This document shows positions 33,900 to 42,703 of a stretch of DNA of 64,000 nt, piece after piece (position 1 is the stretch's first letter; each line of letters starts with the position of its first letter). Position numbers and translations under genes: made by a program. Origin of the DNA: Variovorax paradoxus (GTDB lineage: Bacteria; Pseudomonadota; Gammaproteobacteria; Burkholderiales; Burkholderiaceae_C); assembly GCA_016806145.1 (NCBI GenBank), contig CP063166.1, positions 2,542,001 through 2,606,000 of the forward strand, written 5' to 3'. The notes under the pieces are model-generated. The model was not told the origin of the DNA. It saw only the letters and a list, made by a program, of their open reading frames with translations, and ran no database searches.

Positions 33900-34309
33900 G
33901 GGGCCCGCACCGCTTCGCCTGCGGCCTGGCCATGATCGTCGCGCTCGCGGGCTGCGAGCGGCCGGAGCCGCCGCCACCGCTGAGCAAGGAGGCACAGATC
34001 ACGCGCGATGCGCCGCCCGAGCTGATGTTCCGCGGCACCTTTGCCGGGCGGCCGATCCACCTGGTCGTGAACGACTGCGAGGTCTACAGCGTGCGCAGCC
34101 TCGAGGGCGGCGAGGTCGAATGGACCTCGGTGCTCAAGCCCGAGTTCTATCCCTTCTTCAGCGTCTGCCAGCGCCAGCACCTGGAGCTCAAGGGCGACGT
34201 GCTGACGGCCCAACTGGGCCGCATGGCGATCGGTGCCGGCGGTTGCTGCGCCACCGGCGGCACCTACCGCTCCACCGACGGCATCGCCTGGAAGCGGACC
34301 GGGTACTGA
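33896..34309 (+). CDS. Small lipoprotein
   Basis: 137 residues from a GTG start that overlaps the stop of the WGR-ligase gene. The N-terminus is a lipoprotein signal with lipobox VALAGC. The mature part has four or more Cys (DCEVYSV, SVCQRQH, GGCCATGGTY) and a strand-rich pattern. Family unknown. Its coupling to an apparently cytosolic ligase-like gene is odd and may be positional only. Confidence 0.75.
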   Translation: MRGPHRFACGLAMIVALAGCERPEPPPPLSKEAQITRDAPPELMFRGTFAGRPIHLVVNDCEVYSVRSLEGGEVEWTSVLKPEFYPFFSVCQRQHLELKGDVLTAQLGRMAIGAGGCCATGGTYRSTDGIAWKRTGY

Positions 34310-34331
34310 CACCCGGCACTCGCGACGCGGC

Positions 34332-35543
34332 TCAGGCCACGACGATGCGGCCGGGATCCGCCGAGCGCAGGATCTCCGCGCGGTCGCCGGTGGGCGGATA
34401 GATCCACTCGGTGTTGATCTGGTGCTTGAGGGCTTTCGCCTCGGCACCTTCCATCTTCACTTCGCGCGACCAGCCTTCGGTGTACACGGCGCCCCAGGGA
34501 CCGAGGTCCAGGCAGGTCACGTACTTCGGCTGCGAATAGGCGATCTTGGGCAGCCCCAGCAGGTCGGCCGCGACGTTGTGGCCGGCCGAGCGGCCCAGCG
34601 CCATCGCGTGCTGGCACGACATCATCGCGACATTGCCCTCGTCGTCGGTGGCGGCGCGCGCGGCATCGCCCGTGACGAAGACGTTCGGAACGCCCGGCAC
34701 CTGCAGGTTGCGGTCGACGAGGATCCGGCCCGCGGCATCGCGCTCGGCGGGGATCTGCTGCGTCAGCGCGGTCGCGCGCATGCCGGCGGTCCAGATCACC
34801 GTCGCTGCCTCGATGCGTTCGCCGCCCGAGGTGGTGATTCCCTCGGCGTCGATGCTCTCGACCTCCACGCCCAGCCGCCAGCTGACGCCTTGCGACTTCA
34901 GTGCCTTCTCGATCACCGGTCGCGGGCCCGGTCCGAGGTCGGGACCGATCGCATCGGCGCGCTCGACGACGATCACGCGCGGCTCGATGTCGCCGCCCAT
35001 GATCTCGCGCAGCCGCGCGGGCATCTCGGCCGCGGTCTCGATGCCGGTGAAGCCGCCGCCGACCACGACGATGGTGTTGCGCGCGAGCGAAGAGGGCTGC
35101 TGCGCGAGCTTGCGCAGGTGCGCGTCGAGCGCCACGGCGTCCTCGTACTGGTCGACGCTCAGCGCGTGCGCATGCAGGCCCGGCACCGGCGGGCGGAAGA
35201 GCTTGCTGCCCGCCGCGAGCACCAGCCTGTCGTAGGCGAGCGTCTGGCGCGCGCCCTCGGCGTCGACCACGTCGACCTCCTGCGCATCGGTGCGGATGTG
35301 GTCCACGCGGGCCGCGAGAAAGCGCACGCCGACGGTATCGAACACGGACTGCAGCGGCGCCTTCATCGCCTCCTGCGGCACTTCGTAGAGGCGAGGGCGC
35401 ACATGCAGCGTGGGCTCGGGCGCGACCAGCAGGATCTCCACGCCGTCGTTCGCATGGCCTGCCATGTCGAGTGCGCGCGCGGCGCTCAAGGCGCTCCACA
35501 TGCCGGCAAAGCCGGCGCCTACAACCAGGATTCGTTGGGTCAT
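34332..35543 (-). CDS. Type II NADH dehydrogenase-like FAD oxidoreductase
   Basis: 403 residues. Two dinucleotide folds: FAD at ILVVGAGFAGMWSALSAAR and NAD(P)H at TIVVVGGGFTGIETAAEMP; the second FAD motif is VPNVFVTGDAA. The C-terminal part (KYVTCLDLGPWGAVYTEGW) fits the membrane-associated NDH-2 group, which passes electrons from NADH to quinone without pumping. The ATG at 35543 follows a poor site. It is transcribed away from a small gene, and a TA-rich palindrome lies between them (35642-35664). Confidence 0.88.
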   Translation of the reverse strand: MTQRILVVGAGFAGMWSALSAARALDMAGHANDGVEILLVAPEPTLHVRPRLYEVPQEAMKAPLQSVFDTVGVRFLAARVDHIRTDAQEVDVVDAEGARQTLAYDRLVLAAGSKLFRPPVPGLHAHALSVDQYEDAVALDAHLRKLAQQPSSLARNTIVVVGGGFTGIETAAEMPARLREIMGGDIEPRVIVVERADAIGPDLGPGPRPVIEKALKSQGVSWRLGVEVESIDAEGITTSGGERIEAATVIWTAGMRATALTQQIPAERDAAGRILVDRNLQVPGVPNVFVTGDAARAATDDEGNVAMMSCQHAMALGRSAGHNVAADLLGLPKIAYSQPKYVTCLDLGPWGAVYTEGWSREVKMEGAEAKALKHQINTEWIYPPTGDRAEILRSADPGRIVVA

Positions 35544-35641
35544 TTTGGATGGTTCGGTTCTTCGAGTTTCATGTCCCGCGGCGCAGCGCGAAGGGTGCGG
35601 CGCGCACGGGGTCTTCAAGACGATCCGCTGTGGATCGCTTA

Positions 35642-35664
35642 ACTACGACTATACTGGTCGTAGT
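35642..35664. promoter_or_regulatory. Palindromic operator (8-7-8) between divergent genes
   Basis: Perfect inverted repeat ACTACGAC/GTCGTAGT with a 7-bp spacer TATACTG that itself looks like a -10 box. It lies between the oxidoreductase and the small gene at 35687. A repressor binding here could block RNA polymerase directly. The Rrf2-type regulator coded at 36459 is the nearest candidate; an HxlR or other regulator elsewhere is equally possible. Confidence 0.6.
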
Positions 35665-35686
35665 AAAAAATTCAATCGCCGATTTC

Positions 35687-35929
35687 ATGAACCGACCTCT
35701 CGCCATGCTGGGCGCGTACACGAACATCCTTCGATGCGAGTCCGCGATCGCGACGGGCGACGAGACCTGGCGCGCCATCGCCGCGCTGATGCTGCCGTGC
35801 TATCGCAATGCGCTGAAGGTGTTGGCCCAGGGCCTGAGCGCCGATGAGCAGCGCGCGTTCGAGCGGCTGGTGGTCGATGTCCATGTCGACGGCGAATCCA
35901 TGCGGGTCGCCGCCAACGACCCTCGTTAG
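35687..35929 (+). CDS. Small hypothetical protein
   Basis: 80 residues, mostly helical, soluble (for example WRAIAALMLPCYRNALKVLAQGLSADEQRAFERLVVDV). The ATG at 35687 is 23 bases beyond the palindrome; no clear ribosome binding site. Family not recognised. It precedes a cupin gene by 54 bases and is probably in the same transcript. Confidence 0.55.
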   Translation: MNRPLAMLGAYTNILRCESAIATGDETWRAIAALMLPCYRNALKVLAQGLSADEQRAFERLVVDVHVDGESMRVAANDPR

Positions 35930-35983
35930 ACGCGCGGCATTCGCCCGTGCACATCCGCAACGCCAACCCAAGGAAGACTTCCC

Positions 35984-36400
35984 ATGAAAACCGCATCGCT
36001 CGCACTCGCGCTCCTCGTCTTCACCGCCGCGGGGTCCGCCGTCGCGGCACCGCCCGAGCCGCAACGCGAAGTCATCGTTCCGGCCTTCGCCCATGCGATC
36101 GCCAACGTGCCCGGCAAGACGCTCACCGCGCTGGTCGTCAGCTACGCACCCGGCGCGAAGACGCCCGCGCATCGCCACGGCCAAGCCTTCGTCGTGGGCT
36201 ATGTGCTGGAAGGCGCGATCCGCAGCAAGCTCGACAACGGCCAGGAGGTCGTCTACCGCGCGGGCGAGAGCTGGACCGAGCAGCCCGGCGCCCACCACGC
36301 GGTGAGCGACAACGCGAGCGCCACCGAGCCCGCGAAGCTGCTCGCGATCTTCGTGGCCGATTCGAAGGAGAAGAACCTGGTCACGCTCGACAAGAAGTGA
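35984..36400 (+). CDS. Secreted cupin-domain protein
   Basis: 138 residues with a signal peptide ending near AVAA. One cupin barrel: SYAPGAKTPAHRHGQAFVVGYVLEGAIRS is motif 1 (HxH and a later acidic or polar ligand), and RAGESWTEQPGAHHAVS is motif 2 with its His. Such periplasmic cupins bind a metal; their substrates are mostly unknown. AAGGAAG precedes the ATG. An oxidoreductase and an Rrf2 regulator flank it, suggesting a stress or redox role. Confidence 0.85.
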   Translation: MKTASLALALLVFTAAGSAVAAPPEPQREVIVPAFAHAIANVPGKTLTALVVSYAPGAKTPAHRHGQAFVVGYVLEGAIRSKLDNGQEVVYRAGESWTEQPGAHHAVSDNASATEPAKLLAIFVADSKEKNLVTLDKK

Positions 36401-36458
36401 GCGCTGCGCGAGAGGTGGCTCAGTTACGATCCGCCCCTCCATTCCCACGGGAGCCAGC

Positions 36459-36968
36459 TTGAGCCACATCAGTGCCGGTGTCGAATACGGACTGCATTGC
36501 CTTCTCTATCTGTCGGGGCCTCCCACCGGAGGCACCGAAGCCAGCGTGCGCGACCTCGCCGAGCTCCAGGGCCTGTCGGTGGAGTTCGTGGCCAAGCTCT
36601 TCACCAAGCTGCGCAAGGCCGGCCTGACCGAGGCGACCGAAGGAAAGAACGGCGGCTTTCGCCTGGCCAGGCCCGCCGACCGGATCAGCGTGCTCGAGGT
36701 GGTGGAAGCCATCGACGGACCGAAGGCGCTGTTCGAGTGCCGCGAGATCCGCGGCCGCTGCGCGGTCTTCGACGGCGAGGCGCCGCGCTGGGCGATGGAC
36801 GGCGTCTGCTCGATCCACGCCGTGATGCTCGAGGCCGAGGAGCGGATGCGGCAGGTGCTGTCCTCCCAGACGCTGGCCGACCTGGCCCGGCGTGTCGGCG
36901 CCAAGGCGCCGCACAGCCATGCGGGCAAGGTCGTGCACTGGATCGAGACGCGCAAGGAACAGGCTTGA
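36459..36968 (+). CDS. Rrf2-family transcriptional regulator
   Basis: 169 residues from a TTG start at 36459, with GGGAG upstream. The N-terminal winged helix is typical (ISAGVEYGLHCLLYL, GLSVEFVAKLFTKLRKAGLTEATEGKNGGFRLARP). Three cysteines in FECREIRGRCAVFDGEAPRWAMDGVCSIH are placed like the iron-sulfur ligands of IscR/NsrR, so it may sense redox state, NO or iron. The preceding cupin, small protein and oxidoreductase are the obvious targets. Confidence 0.88.
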   Translation: MSHISAGVEYGLHCLLYLSGPPTGGTEASVRDLAELQGLSVEFVAKLFTKLRKAGLTEATEGKNGGFRLARPADRISVLEVVEAIDGPKALFECREIRGRCAVFDGEAPRWAMDGVCSIHAVMLEAEERMRQVLSSQTLADLARRVGAKAPHSHAGKVVHWIETRKEQA

Positions 36969-37097
36969 TGCCTTCCCGCTGAGTCCCCGGAAGAGAACCG
37001 GCGACCGAAGCCAGGCCCCCGCGAAAACGCGCTCCCCGCGCGCCGCACCGTGCCGCACAATGCGGCCGACACGCCCCCAAGATCTAGGAGACACCCC

Positions 37098-38765
37098 GTG
37101 GGAGAACTTCTCTCGCTCCTGCGCTTCAGCGCCGGCTCGGGCCATATCTGGCTGGACGAGCAGCGCATGCTGCTCCTGCATGCGCGCGCCTTCGCCGAGC
37201 TGCGCAAGGAACTGCTCGACTCGCTCGGCATCGAGCGCGCGCGCGGCCTGCTGGTGCGCATGGGCTTCGCGTCGGGCCTGCGCGACGGCGAGGTGGCGGT
37301 GCGCGAGCGCCGCGCCGGCATGCGCGCCGAAGACGCCTTCATGCTCGGGCCGCGCCTGCATTCCATCGAGGGCATCGTCTCGGTGCAGAAGACGCAGCTC
37401 GAGTTCGACATCGCGACCAGGCAGTTCTACGGCGAGTTCCTCTGGGAGAACTCGTGGGAGTGCGAGGCCCACGTGGCCGACTTCGGCTATGGCGAGGACC
37501 CGCAGTGCTGGTCGCAGATCGGCTATGCCTCCGGCTACACCACAGCCTTCATGGGGCGCATGGTGGTGTTCAAGGAGGTCGAGTGCACGAGCATGGGCGA
37601 CAGCCGTTGCCGCATCGTCGGCCAGCCGGCCGAGGACTGGCACGACGACCACTACCTCGACTACTTCCGCCAGCACCACGTGGCCGAGAACCTGATCGAG
37701 TTCAACCTCGGGCTGCAGCACATCCGCCGGCTGCAGCCGCGGCGCGAGTACGACCAGAAGCTGGTCGGCGTGTCGCCGGGCTTCCGTGCCGCCTTCGAGC
37801 TGATGCGCAGCGCGGTCGACAGCGCGATCACGGTGCTGCTGCTCGGCGAGACCGGCGTGGGCAAGGAGGTGTTCGCGCGCTGGCTGCACGACAACGGCCC
37901 GCGCGCGCGCCAGCCCTTCATCGCGGTGAACTGCGCCGCGATCCCGGCCGAGCTGATGGAGGCCGAGCTGTTCGGCGTGGAGAAGGGCGCCTACACCGGC
38001 GCCCACCATGCGCGCGCCGGCCGCTTCGAGCGCGCGCATGGCGGCACGCTGTTCCTCGACGAGGTCGGCGACCTGCCGCTGGCCGCGCAGGTCAAGCTGC
38101 TGCGCGTGCTGCAGACCGGCGAGGTCGAGCGCCTGGGCGCCGAGCAACCGATCAAGGTCGACGTGCGCATCGTCGCCGCCACCAACGTCAACCTGCAGCA
38201 GGCGATGCAGGCCGGGCGCTTTCGCACCGACCTGTTCTACCGTCTCAACACCTTCCCGATCTCGATCCCGCCGCTGCGCGAGCGCACGGCCGACATCCCG
38301 GCGCTGGTGACGCGCTTCGTCGAGAAGTACAGCGCGCTCTACGGCAAGAAGCTGCGCGGCCTGACCGACAAGGCCGCGCGCGACGTGCAGAAGCACGCCT
38401 GGCCCGGCAACATCCGCGAGCTCGAGAACGTGATCGAGCGCGCCGTGCTGCTGGCGCCCGACCATGGCGACATCGAGGCCAGCCACCTGTGGATGTCGCC
38501 TCCCGGCATGCCCGACGGCAGCGGGCTCGATGCCAAGGGCCAGGTCGGCGCGCCGGCCGAGGCCGCGGGCGAGGGCAGCGAGCTCGACGCGCTGTGCCAG
38601 CGCGTGCTCGAGCAGAACATCGACATCGCCTCGCTCGAGCGGCGCCTGATGCAGACCGCGATGCAGCGCGCCAAGGGCAATCTCTCGCAGGCCGCGCGCC
38701 TGCTGGGCATCACGCGGCCGCAGCTGGCCTACCGGCTCAAGAAGGAAGGCCTGCCGGCCTCCTGA
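37098..38765 (+). CDS. dmpR: DmpR/PoxR-type sigma-54 activator of phenol catabolism
   Basis: 555 residues from a GTG at 37098 with AGGAG at good spacing. Domains: N-terminal phenol-sensing region with V4R-like part and zinc Cys ([37 protein letters not shown] region, then [13 protein letters not shown]), AAA+ domain with Walker A GETGVGKE, the sigma-54 contact loop GAYTGA, Walker [13 protein letters not shown], and a Fis-type HTH at the end ([20 protein letters not shown]). It reads like DmpR and XylR: phenols relieve repression by the N-terminal domain. Its sites and the -24/-12 promoter lie directly downstream. Confidence 0.95.
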   Translation: MGELLSLLRFSAGSGHIWLDEQRMLLLHARAFAELRKELLDSLGIERARGLLVRMGFASGLRDGEVAVRERRAGMRAEDAFMLGPRLHSIEGIVSVQKTQLEFDIATRQFYGEFLWENSWECEAHVADFGYGEDPQCWSQIGYASGYTTAFMGRMVVFKEVECTSMGDSRCRIVGQPAEDWHDDHYLDYFRQHHVAENLIEFNLGLQHIRRLQPRREYDQKLVGVSPGFRAAFELMRSAVDSAITVLLLGETGVGKEVFARWLHDNGPRARQPFIAVNCAAIPAELMEAELFGVEKGAYTGAHHARAGRFERAHGGTLFLDEVGDLPLAAQVKLLRVLQTGEVERLGAEQPIKVDVRIVAATNVNLQQAMQAGRFRTDLFYRLNTFPISIPPLRERTADIPALVTRFVEKYSALYGKKLRGLTDKAARDVQKHAWPGNIRELENVIERAVLLAPDHGDIEASHLWMSPPGMPDGSGLDAKGQVGAPAEAAGEGSELDALCQRVLEQNIDIASLERRLMQTAMQRAKGNLSQAARLLGITRPQLAYRLKKEGLPAS

Positions 38766-38786
38766 GCCGTTCGCGGCGTTTTCACC

Positions 38787-38821
38787 ATTTGATCAAGCTG
38801 CACCGCAGCAAATGATCAAAC
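38787..38821 (+). promoter_or_regulatory. Upstream activating sites for the DmpR-type activator
   Basis: TTTGATCAAGCTGC and GCAGCAAATGATCAAA form an imperfect dyad with two TTGATCA-like cores, the pattern bound by DmpR and XylR. The centre lies about 95 bases upstream of the -24 element, a usual distance. Confidence 0.75.
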
Positions 38822-38895
38822 GAGCATCCGGGACTACCCGGTGCTCGCGGCCCGTGGGCATCGCGGGCCTTTGCAAATCAATCACTTAGCCGCGC

Positions 38896-38910
38896 TGGCA
38901 CGCCCGTTGC
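38896..38910 (+). promoter_or_regulatory. Sigma-54 (-24/-12) promoter of the phenol operon
   Basis: TGGCAC at 38896-38901, five bases, TTGC at 38907-38910: a full match to the RpoN consensus. It lies 57 bases before the first phenol hydroxylase gene and downstream of the activator sites. Confidence 0.9.
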
Positions 38911-38966
38911 CCTTACAGGCATGGGCGGCGCCGTTGTCGTCCACCAAGTGATGGATTGAACAAGTG

Positions 38967-39245
38967 ATGCCTTCGATGCCTGCGAGCCACCCCAGCGACA
39001 GCGCGGCCCGGATGACCGGCCAGCCCTGTTTCGTGCGCGTGACCGGTACCCGCGATGCCCGCTTCGTCGAGTTCGAGTTCGCCATCGGCGACCCCGAGCT
39101 CGCGGTCGAGCTGGTGCTGCTGTTCGACCAGTTCCGCGAGTTCTGCACCCGCCACGAGGTGCGCCACCTGACGACCGAGGAGGGCGCGCGCCTGGACTTC
39201 GAGCGCATGAAGTGGCGCTTCGGCGCGCCCGGCATCGAGCACTGA
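38967..39245 (+). CDS. dmpK: Phenol hydroxylase assembly subunit (DmpK, P0)
   Basis: 92 residues. The middle RFVEFEFAIGDPELAVELVLLFDQFREFCTRHEV and the closing DFERMKWRFGAPG are typical of the small DmpK/PhcK subunit, which is needed to obtain active hydroxylase, likely by helping iron enter DmpN. It is the first gene after the sigma-54 promoter. The start is ATG 38967 or the adjoining GTG 38964; the ribosome binding site is weak. Confidence 0.9.
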   Translation: MPSMPASHPSDSAARMTGQPCFVRVTGTRDARFVEFEFAIGDPELAVELVLLFDQFREFCTRHEVRHLTTEEGARLDFERMKWRFGAPGIEH

Positions 39246-39293
39246 AACGCCCACCCACCGTTTTCTTTAGAGACAACCCAAGGAGACCCCACC

Positions 39294-40289
39294 GTGCAAG
39301 TCGACATCAAGACCTCGGACATCCGGCCGATCCGCCAGACCTTCTCGCACGTGGCGCGGCGGCTCGGCGACAAGCCGGCCTCGCGCTACCAGGAAGCCAC
39401 GCTGGACATGCAGCCAACGGCCAACTTCCACTACCGGCCGCTGTGGGATCCGCAGCACGAGCTCTACGACAAGCGCCGCACCGCGATCGTCATGGCCGAC
39501 TGGTATGCGTTCAAGGACCCGCGCCATTTCTATTACGGCGTCTACACGATGACGCGCGCGCGCCAGCAGGAGGGCGCCGACCGACAGTTCGAGTTCGCCG
39601 ACAAGCGCCAGCTGCTGGCGCAGGCCGATGCCGGCGTGCGCGAGTCGCTGCAGCAGGTGCTGGTGCCGCTGCGCCACTACGAGTGGGGCGCGAACATGAA
39701 CCACAGCTACTGCTGCGGCTACGGCTACGGCACCGCGATCACGCAGCCCTTCGTCTTCGCGGCCATGGACCGGCTCGGCATCGCGCAGTACCTCTCGCGC
39801 ATCGGCCTGCAGCTCGACGGCAACTCGGGCCAGGCGCTCGACGCGGGCAAGGAGGCCTGGATGTCGCATCCGGCCTGGCAGGGCGTGCGCCGCACGATGG
39901 AGAACCTGTTCGTCACCAAGGACTGGTTCGAGCTGTTCGTGGCGCAGAACCTGGTGTTCGACGGCCTGCTGTACCCGCTGGTCTACCGCCACTACGTGAA
40001 CGCGCAGGGCGCGGCCACCGGCCATGCGCTGGCGATGCTGACCGAGTTCATGAACGAGTGGTTCGAAGAGAACGCGCGCTGGGTCGATGCCACGCTGAAG
40101 ACCGCGGCCGACGAGTCGCCGGCCAATGCAGCACGGCTCGCGGCCTGGTACGCCGACTGGCGCGCGCAGATCGCCGAGGCGCTCGCGCCGCTGGCCGCGC
40201 TGGCGCTCGGCGCCCAGGGCGCGCCCGCGCTGCAGGAACTGGCCACGGCGCTCGACGCCCGCTTCGCGCGCTCGGTGCGCACCGCCTGA
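39294..40289 (+). CDS. dmpL: Phenol hydroxylase beta subunit (DmpL, P1)
   Basis: 331 residues from GTG 39294 after AAGGAGACCCC. It matches the beta chain of bacterial multicomponent monooxygenases: KTSDIRPIRQTFSHVARRLGDKPASRYQEA at the N-terminus, ADWYAFKDPRHFYYGVYTMTRARQQE, and YEWGANMNHSYCCGYGYGTAITQPF. It lacks the di-iron ligands, as expected, and pairs with DmpN and DmpO in the hydroxylase oligomer. Confidence 0.95.
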   Translation: MQVDIKTSDIRPIRQTFSHVARRLGDKPASRYQEATLDMQPTANFHYRPLWDPQHELYDKRRTAIVMADWYAFKDPRHFYYGVYTMTRARQQEGADRQFEFADKRQLLAQADAGVRESLQQVLVPLRHYEWGANMNHSYCCGYGYGTAITQPFVFAAMDRLGIAQYLSRIGLQLDGNSGQALDAGKEAWMSHPAWQGVRRTMENLFVTKDWFELFVAQNLVFDGLLYPLVYRHYVNAQGAATGHALAMLTEFMNEWFEENARWVDATLKTAADESPANAARLAAWYADWRAQIAEALAPLAALALGAQGAPALQELATALDARFARSVRTA

Positions 40290-40316
40290 ATCACCACCGT
40301 AAGGAGACCCATCCCC

Positions 40317-40619
40317 ATGACCACCGCCACCGCCACCGCGGCACTGTCCCGCACGCCGGTCTTCATCGCGCTGCAGATCAGCGAGAGCGCCCGCGCCATC
40401 GTCGAGGCCATCGTGGCCGACAACCCCGAGGCCAGCGTCAGCGAGTACCCCGCCATGGTCAAGATCGATGCGCCCGGCCGGCTCACGCTGCGCCGCGCCA
40501 CGGTCGAGTCGCTGCTCGGCCGCCGCTGGGACCTGCAGGAACTGCACCTGAGCCTGATCTCGCTGTCGGGAAGCATCGAGGAGACCGACGACGAGTTCTC
40601 GCTGCACTGGGGCGCCTGA
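40317..40619 (+). CDS. dmpM: Phenol hydroxylase effector subunit (DmpM, P2)
   Basis: 100 residues, MmoB/DmpM family. Typical stretches are PVFIALQISESARAIVEAIVADNPEA, EYPAMVKIDAPGRLTL and the closing SLSGSIEETDDEFSLHW. This cofactor-free protein binds the hydroxylase and tunes oxygen activation. AAGGAGACCC precedes the ATG; the gap to dmpL is 27 bases. Confidence 0.95.
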   Translation: MTTATATAALSRTPVFIALQISESARAIVEAIVADNPEASVSEYPAMVKIDAPGRLTLRRATVESLLGRRWDLQELHLSLISLSGSIEETDDEFSLHWGA

Positions 40620-40677
40620 GCGCGCGCACCCCGACGACCACCGCACCCACAACGACAACGCACAGGACGACAACGCC

Positions 40678-42273
40678 ATGACGACCCCCAACAGCAGCAC
40701 CGGCAAGCGCCTCGGCCTCAAGGAACGCTACGCCATGATGACCCGCGGCCTCGGCTGGGAGACCAGCTACCAGTCGATGGACGACGTGTTCCCCTTCGAC
40801 CAGTTCGAGGGCATCAAGATCCACGACTGGGACAAGTGGGAGGACCCGTTCCGCCTCACGATGGATGCCTACTGGAAGTTCCAGGGCGAGAAGGAGAAGA
40901 AGCTCTACGCGATCATCGACGCGTTCCAGCAGAACAACGGCCAGTTCAACATCAGCGACCCGCGCTACCTGAACACGCTGAAGCTGTTCCTCACGGGCGT
41001 GTCGCCGCTCGAGTACGCGGCGCACCGCGGCTATGCGATGGCCGGGCGGTCGTTCCGCGGCGTGGGCGCGCGCGTGGCCTGCCAGATGCAGTCGATCGAC
41101 GAGCTGCGCCATGCGCAGACGCAGTTCCACACCATCAGCCACTTCAACAAGTACTTCAACGGCCTGCACGATCCGCAGCACATGCACGACCGCGTGTGGT
41201 ACCTGTCGGTGCCCAAGAGCTACTTCGAGGACGCGATGAGCGCCGGGCCCTTCGAGTTCGTGACCGCGATCTCGTTCTCGTTCGAGTACGTGCTGACCAA
41301 CCTGCTGTTCATGCCCTTCATGAGCGGCGCCGCCTACAACGGCGACATGGCCACCGTGACCTTCGGCTTCTCGGCCCAGAGCGACGAGTCGCGCCACATG
41401 ACGCTGGGCCTGGAGGTGGTGAAGTTCATCCTCGAGCAGGACCCGGGCAACGTGCCGATCGTGCAGAAGTGGGTCGACAAGTGGTTCTGGCGCGGCTACC
41501 GGCTGCTGACGCTGGTGTCGATGATGATGGACTACATGCTCCCCAAGCGGGTGATGAGCTGGTCCGAGGCCTGGGAGATGTACTTCGAGAAGAACGGCGG
41601 CGCGCTGTTCCAGGACCTCTCGCGCTACGGCATCCGCATGCCCAAGTACCACGAGGTGGCGAGCAAGGAGAAGGGCCGGCTCTCGCACGAGGCCTGGGCC
41701 ATCTTCAACAACTACGGCCACGCGGCCAACATCAACGTGTGGGCACCGCGCCCCGACGAGATGGAATGGTTGTCGGCGAAGTACCCCGACACCTTCGACG
41801 CGCTGTACCGCCCGCGCTTCGAATGGCTGGCCGCGCAGGAGCAGCAGGGCAAGCGCTGGTTCAACAACACGCTGCCGATGCTGTGCCAGACCTGCCAGAT
41901 CCCCATGGCCTTCACCGAGCCCGACGACCCGACCAAGATCTGCTATCGCGAGAGCAGCTACCACGGCATGAAGTACCACTTCTGCTCCGACGGCTGCAAG
42001 GACGTGTTCGACGGCGAGCCCGAGAAGTACGTGCAGGCCTGGCTGCCGGTGCACCAGATCTACCAGGGCAACTGCTTCCCCGAGGGCACCGACCCGACGG
42101 TCGAGGGCTTCAACCCGCTCGCGGCGGTGCTCGACTACTACCACATCAACGCGGGCGCGGACAACGGCGAATTCAGCGGCTCCCCGGACCAGGCGAACTG
42201 GGATCGATGGACGGGACAGGACACCTCGGGCGAGCGCCGCGCCCCGCCCGAGCAAGAGGCGATCGTCGCTTGA
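40678..42273 (+). CDS. dmpN: Phenol hydroxylase alpha subunit, di-iron oxygenase (DmpN, P3)
   Basis: 531 residues. The carboxylate-bridged di-iron site is shown by two ExxH motifs, DELRHAQ (about residue 141) and DESRHM (about 238), with further Glu ligands between them. The C-terminal part includes CQTCQIPMAF and YHFCSDGCKDVF, a metal-binding-like YHS segment usual in this subunit. It hydroxylates phenol and methylphenols to catechols. Codon use and length fit the family, and no break is seen. Confidence 0.96.
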   Translation: MTTPNSSTGKRLGLKERYAMMTRGLGWETSYQSMDDVFPFDQFEGIKIHDWDKWEDPFRLTMDAYWKFQGEKEKKLYAIIDAFQQNNGQFNISDPRYLNTLKLFLTGVSPLEYAAHRGYAMAGRSFRGVGARVACQMQSIDELRHAQTQFHTISHFNKYFNGLHDPQHMHDRVWYLSVPKSYFEDAMSAGPFEFVTAISFSFEYVLTNLLFMPFMSGAAYNGDMATVTFGFSAQSDESRHMTLGLEVVKFILEQDPGNVPIVQKWVDKWFWRGYRLLTLVSMMMDYMLPKRVMSWSEAWEMYFEKNGGALFQDLSRYGIRMPKYHEVASKEKGRLSHEAWAIFNNYGHAANINVWAPRPDEMEWLSAKYPDTFDALYRPRFEWLAAQEQQGKRWFNNTLPMLCQTCQIPMAFTEPDDPTKICYRESSYHGMKYHFCSDGCKDVFDGEPEKYVQAWLPVHQIYQGNCFPEGTDPTVEGFNPLAAVLDYYHINAGADNGEFSGSPDQANWDRWTGQDTSGERRAPPEQEAIVA

Positions 42274-42312
42274 GCCACGAGCCGAAGCCGTCATTCATCC
42301 AGGAGAAAAAAC

Positions 42313-42675
42313 ATGTCCGTCATTGCACTCGCCCCGGGCTACACCGGCACCGTCGCCGATGCCGAGGAGCGCTTCCACGGCAACCGCCTGCTCTACATCG
42401 GCTGGGAAGACCATCTGCTGTTCTGTTCGCCCGTGTGCCTGCCGCTGCCTGCGGCCATGCCCTTCGGCGCGCTGCTGTCGGAGGTGCTGCCCGGCGTCTA
42501 CGGCAGCCATCCCGATTTCGAAAGGATCGACTGGACCACGGCCGAGTGGTTCGACTCGGGCAAGCCCTTCGTGCCCGACGCCGCGAAGTCGCTGGCCGAC
42601 AACGGCCTGGTCCACAAGTCGGCGATCCGTTTCCGCACGCCGGGCCTGCGCGGCATCGAGGGCTCGTGCAGCTGA
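42313..42675 (+). CDS. dmpO: Phenol hydroxylase gamma subunit (DmpO, P4)
   Basis: 120 residues. It matches the small subunit of phenol hydroxylases: FHGNRLLYIGWEDHLLFCSPVCLPLP near the N-terminus, then YGSHPDFERIDWTTAEWF and a Lys/Arg-rich end before GIEGSCS. AGGAGAAAAAAC precedes the ATG. It completes the DmpLNO hydroxylase. Confidence 0.94.
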   Translation: MSVIALAPGYTGTVADAEERFHGNRLLYIGWEDHLLFCSPVCLPLPAAMPFGALLSEVLPGVYGSHPDFERIDWTTAEWFDSGKPFVPDAAKSLADNGLVHKSAIRFRTPGLRGIEGSCS

Positions 42676-42703
42676 GGCCGCACACCGTGCAAGGAGCGAT
42701 GCC

